NCBI GenBank assembly: GCA_947650285.1
Contig: CANTFL010000090.1
Span: 744,001 to 808,000, forward strand
Origin: Hyaloperonospora brassicae
Taxonomy: Eukaryota > Oomycota > Peronosporomycetes > Peronosporales > Peronosporaceae
Reading direction: 5' to 3'
DNA length: 64,000 bases
Below the pieces are notes generated by a model. That model saw only the letters and a list, made by a program, of their open reading frames with translations, searched no databases and was not told the origin of the DNA. Shown here piece by piece: positions 61,521 through 64,000 of this stretch (positions are counted from its first letter, which is position 1; the number at the start of each line of letters is the position of its first letter). Made by a program: the position numbers and the translations under genes.

Positions 61521-64000
61521 GTCCAATGCCTTTAAAATGATGTCACTGTTAGTGTGCATCGGTAAGGTGAGTTGATTAAACTTAGAATTAAAGAATACGG
61601 CCTTAGGAAGTGAAGGGTATGCCAGACAAACAATCCCGAATGCAGCACGATTTAAAAGCTGAACAGCGGCTAGGTGTAGACTAGAGTGTTGAATTTAAGT
61701 CGTTTGTAATGGGCGCATACAGTATGGTAAATCTCGTCTCCAAGTGAAGGCGGCTAGGACAATATTGCACTAGGACCTAAAGAATTGTAGAATGTCACAC
61801 TTTTGTTTCCGACGCAAACCATATGCATGACAGTAGAGGGCGCAATGATGACTAATTGCTATCATCTCCATGATCACAAAACTACTGCAGAAAGGAAAAA
61901 TGTAGTTGTTTATCTTCATGTATGATATTGTAAGTTAAAAAAAAACTAAAATTATTTCATGTATGCTGAAGAGGTCATTATGCACATAGTCGCTGAACTT
62001 CGAGTCTCTCGGCGCAGTAAAAACACGCAGAAGAATATAATTTAACCTCGCTAGGTTTTATATCACATTAGTCACTTTTAAAACGGTCGGTCAAATGACT
62101 GAAGCTTGCGCTCTATATAGTGTACGTGCCTCGTAACTGACCCCGGTAACCGAATGGGAATGTACTGGCACCGGGACCAGGAGGTATGTAAATTGGACTT
62201 CACGCAGGTGCAGTACGATTACACATCGACAAAGCAAAAAACAAATTTAATAATATTTGGTCGCACGCGTATCCGAATAGATTCATAATTAATCTGTATA
62301 TATACTTGTCAAGTAGCATCATGATTTTTGTATCAAATATATATATATTTATAATGAAGTCTCATCGTAAAATAGACTAAATCGTCATCATGGAATAGCA
62401 CCTAACAACTTTCATTTAGTATATGCATTTCCTATGTAAATTTGCGCACATTAACCATATGGGTATAAACTAAATCGAATAGATTAAATTGTTTTATATA
62501 CATTGCATCATAGATGCATTATTATTCTCGTTTTTTGGTGCGTTATATTCTTAATAGCTAGTTCTATCTCCAATACTACTTTCGTGCGGTACATTTTAAA
62601 AGACTTCTGATTAATTTAGGCACGCACTTAGTCCCATTCTATGTAGCAATCATAGTGACTTACTCCTCTATCTATCGAGGGCAAGCAGTCGGATACGTTT
62701 TTGGTAGATAATCATATGCATAAATTTTAAAGCTAGGTATATAAATTATGGATTTGACTTGCTACATGTGTATTTGACATCATCCTCCGATTCGAAATTT
62801 TTACACTGTTCCCATCCCCTTACTCTTGGAGACATCGTATCCTTTTATTTAACCAGGCTTACTGAATATCCAGACATGTCATACAAAAGTAAGCATACAT
62901 TGCATTCAATTATGGTTTAATTGTCAAACTGATTACTGTTTTCTTCATAACACCTTTCCATGTGATGTAGTACAAATAGATTCTCTATCAGTATAATTAA
63001 GATCGAGCTAGCGTAATCATCCACGGCAGATCTGCCTTGGGGCAGATGACTCAGGGAGACTTCAACATCTATTGTTAGCAAAAAAATAGCTAATATGTTC
63101 GTGCAGTTACAATAGCTGAAAATTCTGCCACTACCTCTCAAAACCATGATTGGAATATACCGGATATGGTTGTCCGTCTGCTTCCCGAATATACCTCACC
63201 AAACCAACTGACTAAATTGATCGCGCAGCGTCAGCTGCGGGAAAATATTAAGAATGTACGGGTGTATTTACCGATTTATTGACTTGACTAGGCCATTGCG
63301 TTGTTAAGGTTTGTCAAGGCTGTATTATTCCACATTTAATCAGCTACTATACCACGATACACTATCAACAGTTATGATAGTGTGGACCCATGCGACGAGT
63401 TCGTACGCATATTAAAAGTGTAAAGTATACTTTAGGGACTTGTCGATAGCGCATCATCACGATTAATATTTTCTTAGTATGCAGCATACAATACACTATT
63501 TTTAAAATTAGGAATAAGCGTAACACATACTGTATATAAAACTAAAATACATTGGATCCTTCATTATTACTAACTGCGTACTTTTAGGAATGACTGATTG
63601 TTTTGTTCTCTCAATATAAGCCCCTTGTCGACTAATGTGCAGCACATTTCCAACAACAAATATCAACTCAACGGGTATATGATATATCGACAGTGTCTGC
63701 AAAGACAAGAGTCAATATAATGCATACAAATTTCGATGGTATGTAGTGGGTCAACTTCGAATTAATAATACGTTGACTTTTATATAGTGTTTACAGGATG
63801 TGATAAATTTTATACCAAAACACTGATTTACATAGATTCGCTCGCCAAAATCAGGATCAACTAACAAATTACAACCCTAGTAACGTTTGCAGATAACCTT
63901 GCTTTCGCTACCTTCTCTTAGCCTCGTTCATGATCACCCTTAGTCAAATATTGCATTTACTTTCTACTGACTTTATTGTAAAAGATATATTACTATTTGC
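61521..64000. other. AT-rich sequence, no recognisable gene
   Basis: Only short ORFs (minus 62917-63147 and 63508-63708 among them) with AT-driven composition. A short A/T-rich simple stretch lies at 62337-62350. Confidence 0.5.

Noticed and set aside
1..64000. CRISPR arrays, bacterial operons, rRNA or tRNA genes
   Set aside because: No regularly spaced repeats, no rRNA blocks and no tRNA cloverleaf were seen by eye; the content is eukaryotic repeat-rich DNA.

Overview
The window looks like a repeat-rich, gene-poor piece of an oomycete genome, most likely a downy mildew or Phytophthora relative. The evidence is the style of its mobile elements (a MULE transposase relic and two Ty3/Gypsy elements of the kind common in Peronosporales) and a decayed RxLR-like effector reading frame. 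No intact host gene was recognised. Everything I can name is a mobile element, an element relic or a pseudogene, so family assignments come from motif recognition only; no database search was possible.

Layout. 1-2149: a decayed MULE transposase, preceded by a short partial ORF and split by a solo Gypsy LTR (227-617). About 2.2-32.3 kb: a very AT-rich, gene-poor stretch with TA microsatellites, short dispersed repeats, a 100-bp inverted repeat around a G15 run, and a few decayed unrecognised coding fragments (3.1-4.0, 4.8-5.2, 10.5, 27.5 and 31.2-32.2 kb). About 32.3-36.5 kb: less AT-rich sequence with scattered coding-like fragments of an unidentified old relic. 36.5-44.2 kb: old Gypsy element 1 on the minus strand, a chromodomain element with many stops and all three integrase catalytic residues changed. 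44.2-46.9 kb: unassigned sequence, then a decayed RxLR-like effector frame on the plus strand, cut by Gypsy element 2 at 46.9-54.7 kb. Element 2 is on the minus strand, young, with LTRs differing at only 7 of 441 positions. 54.7-57.4 kb: unassigned flank. 57.4-58.3 kb: a second copy of a dispersed repeat also found at 21.7-22.6 kb, containing a CAA/CAG-rich microsatellite. 58.3-64 kb: AT-rich with one decayed coding-like stretch near 59.9-61.5 kb.

The most interesting observation is that both Gypsy elements carry a long plus-strand coding tract, antisense to gag-pol, between the end of pol and the 3' LTR. Both tracts end in a predicted coiled coil. In element 2 the antisense tract and pol meet tail to tail about 34 bp apart. 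In element 1 the antisense frame overlaps the pol linker and chromodomain for about 480 bp, so both strands appear to be coding there. This suggests an accessory antisense gene shared by two diverged element families.
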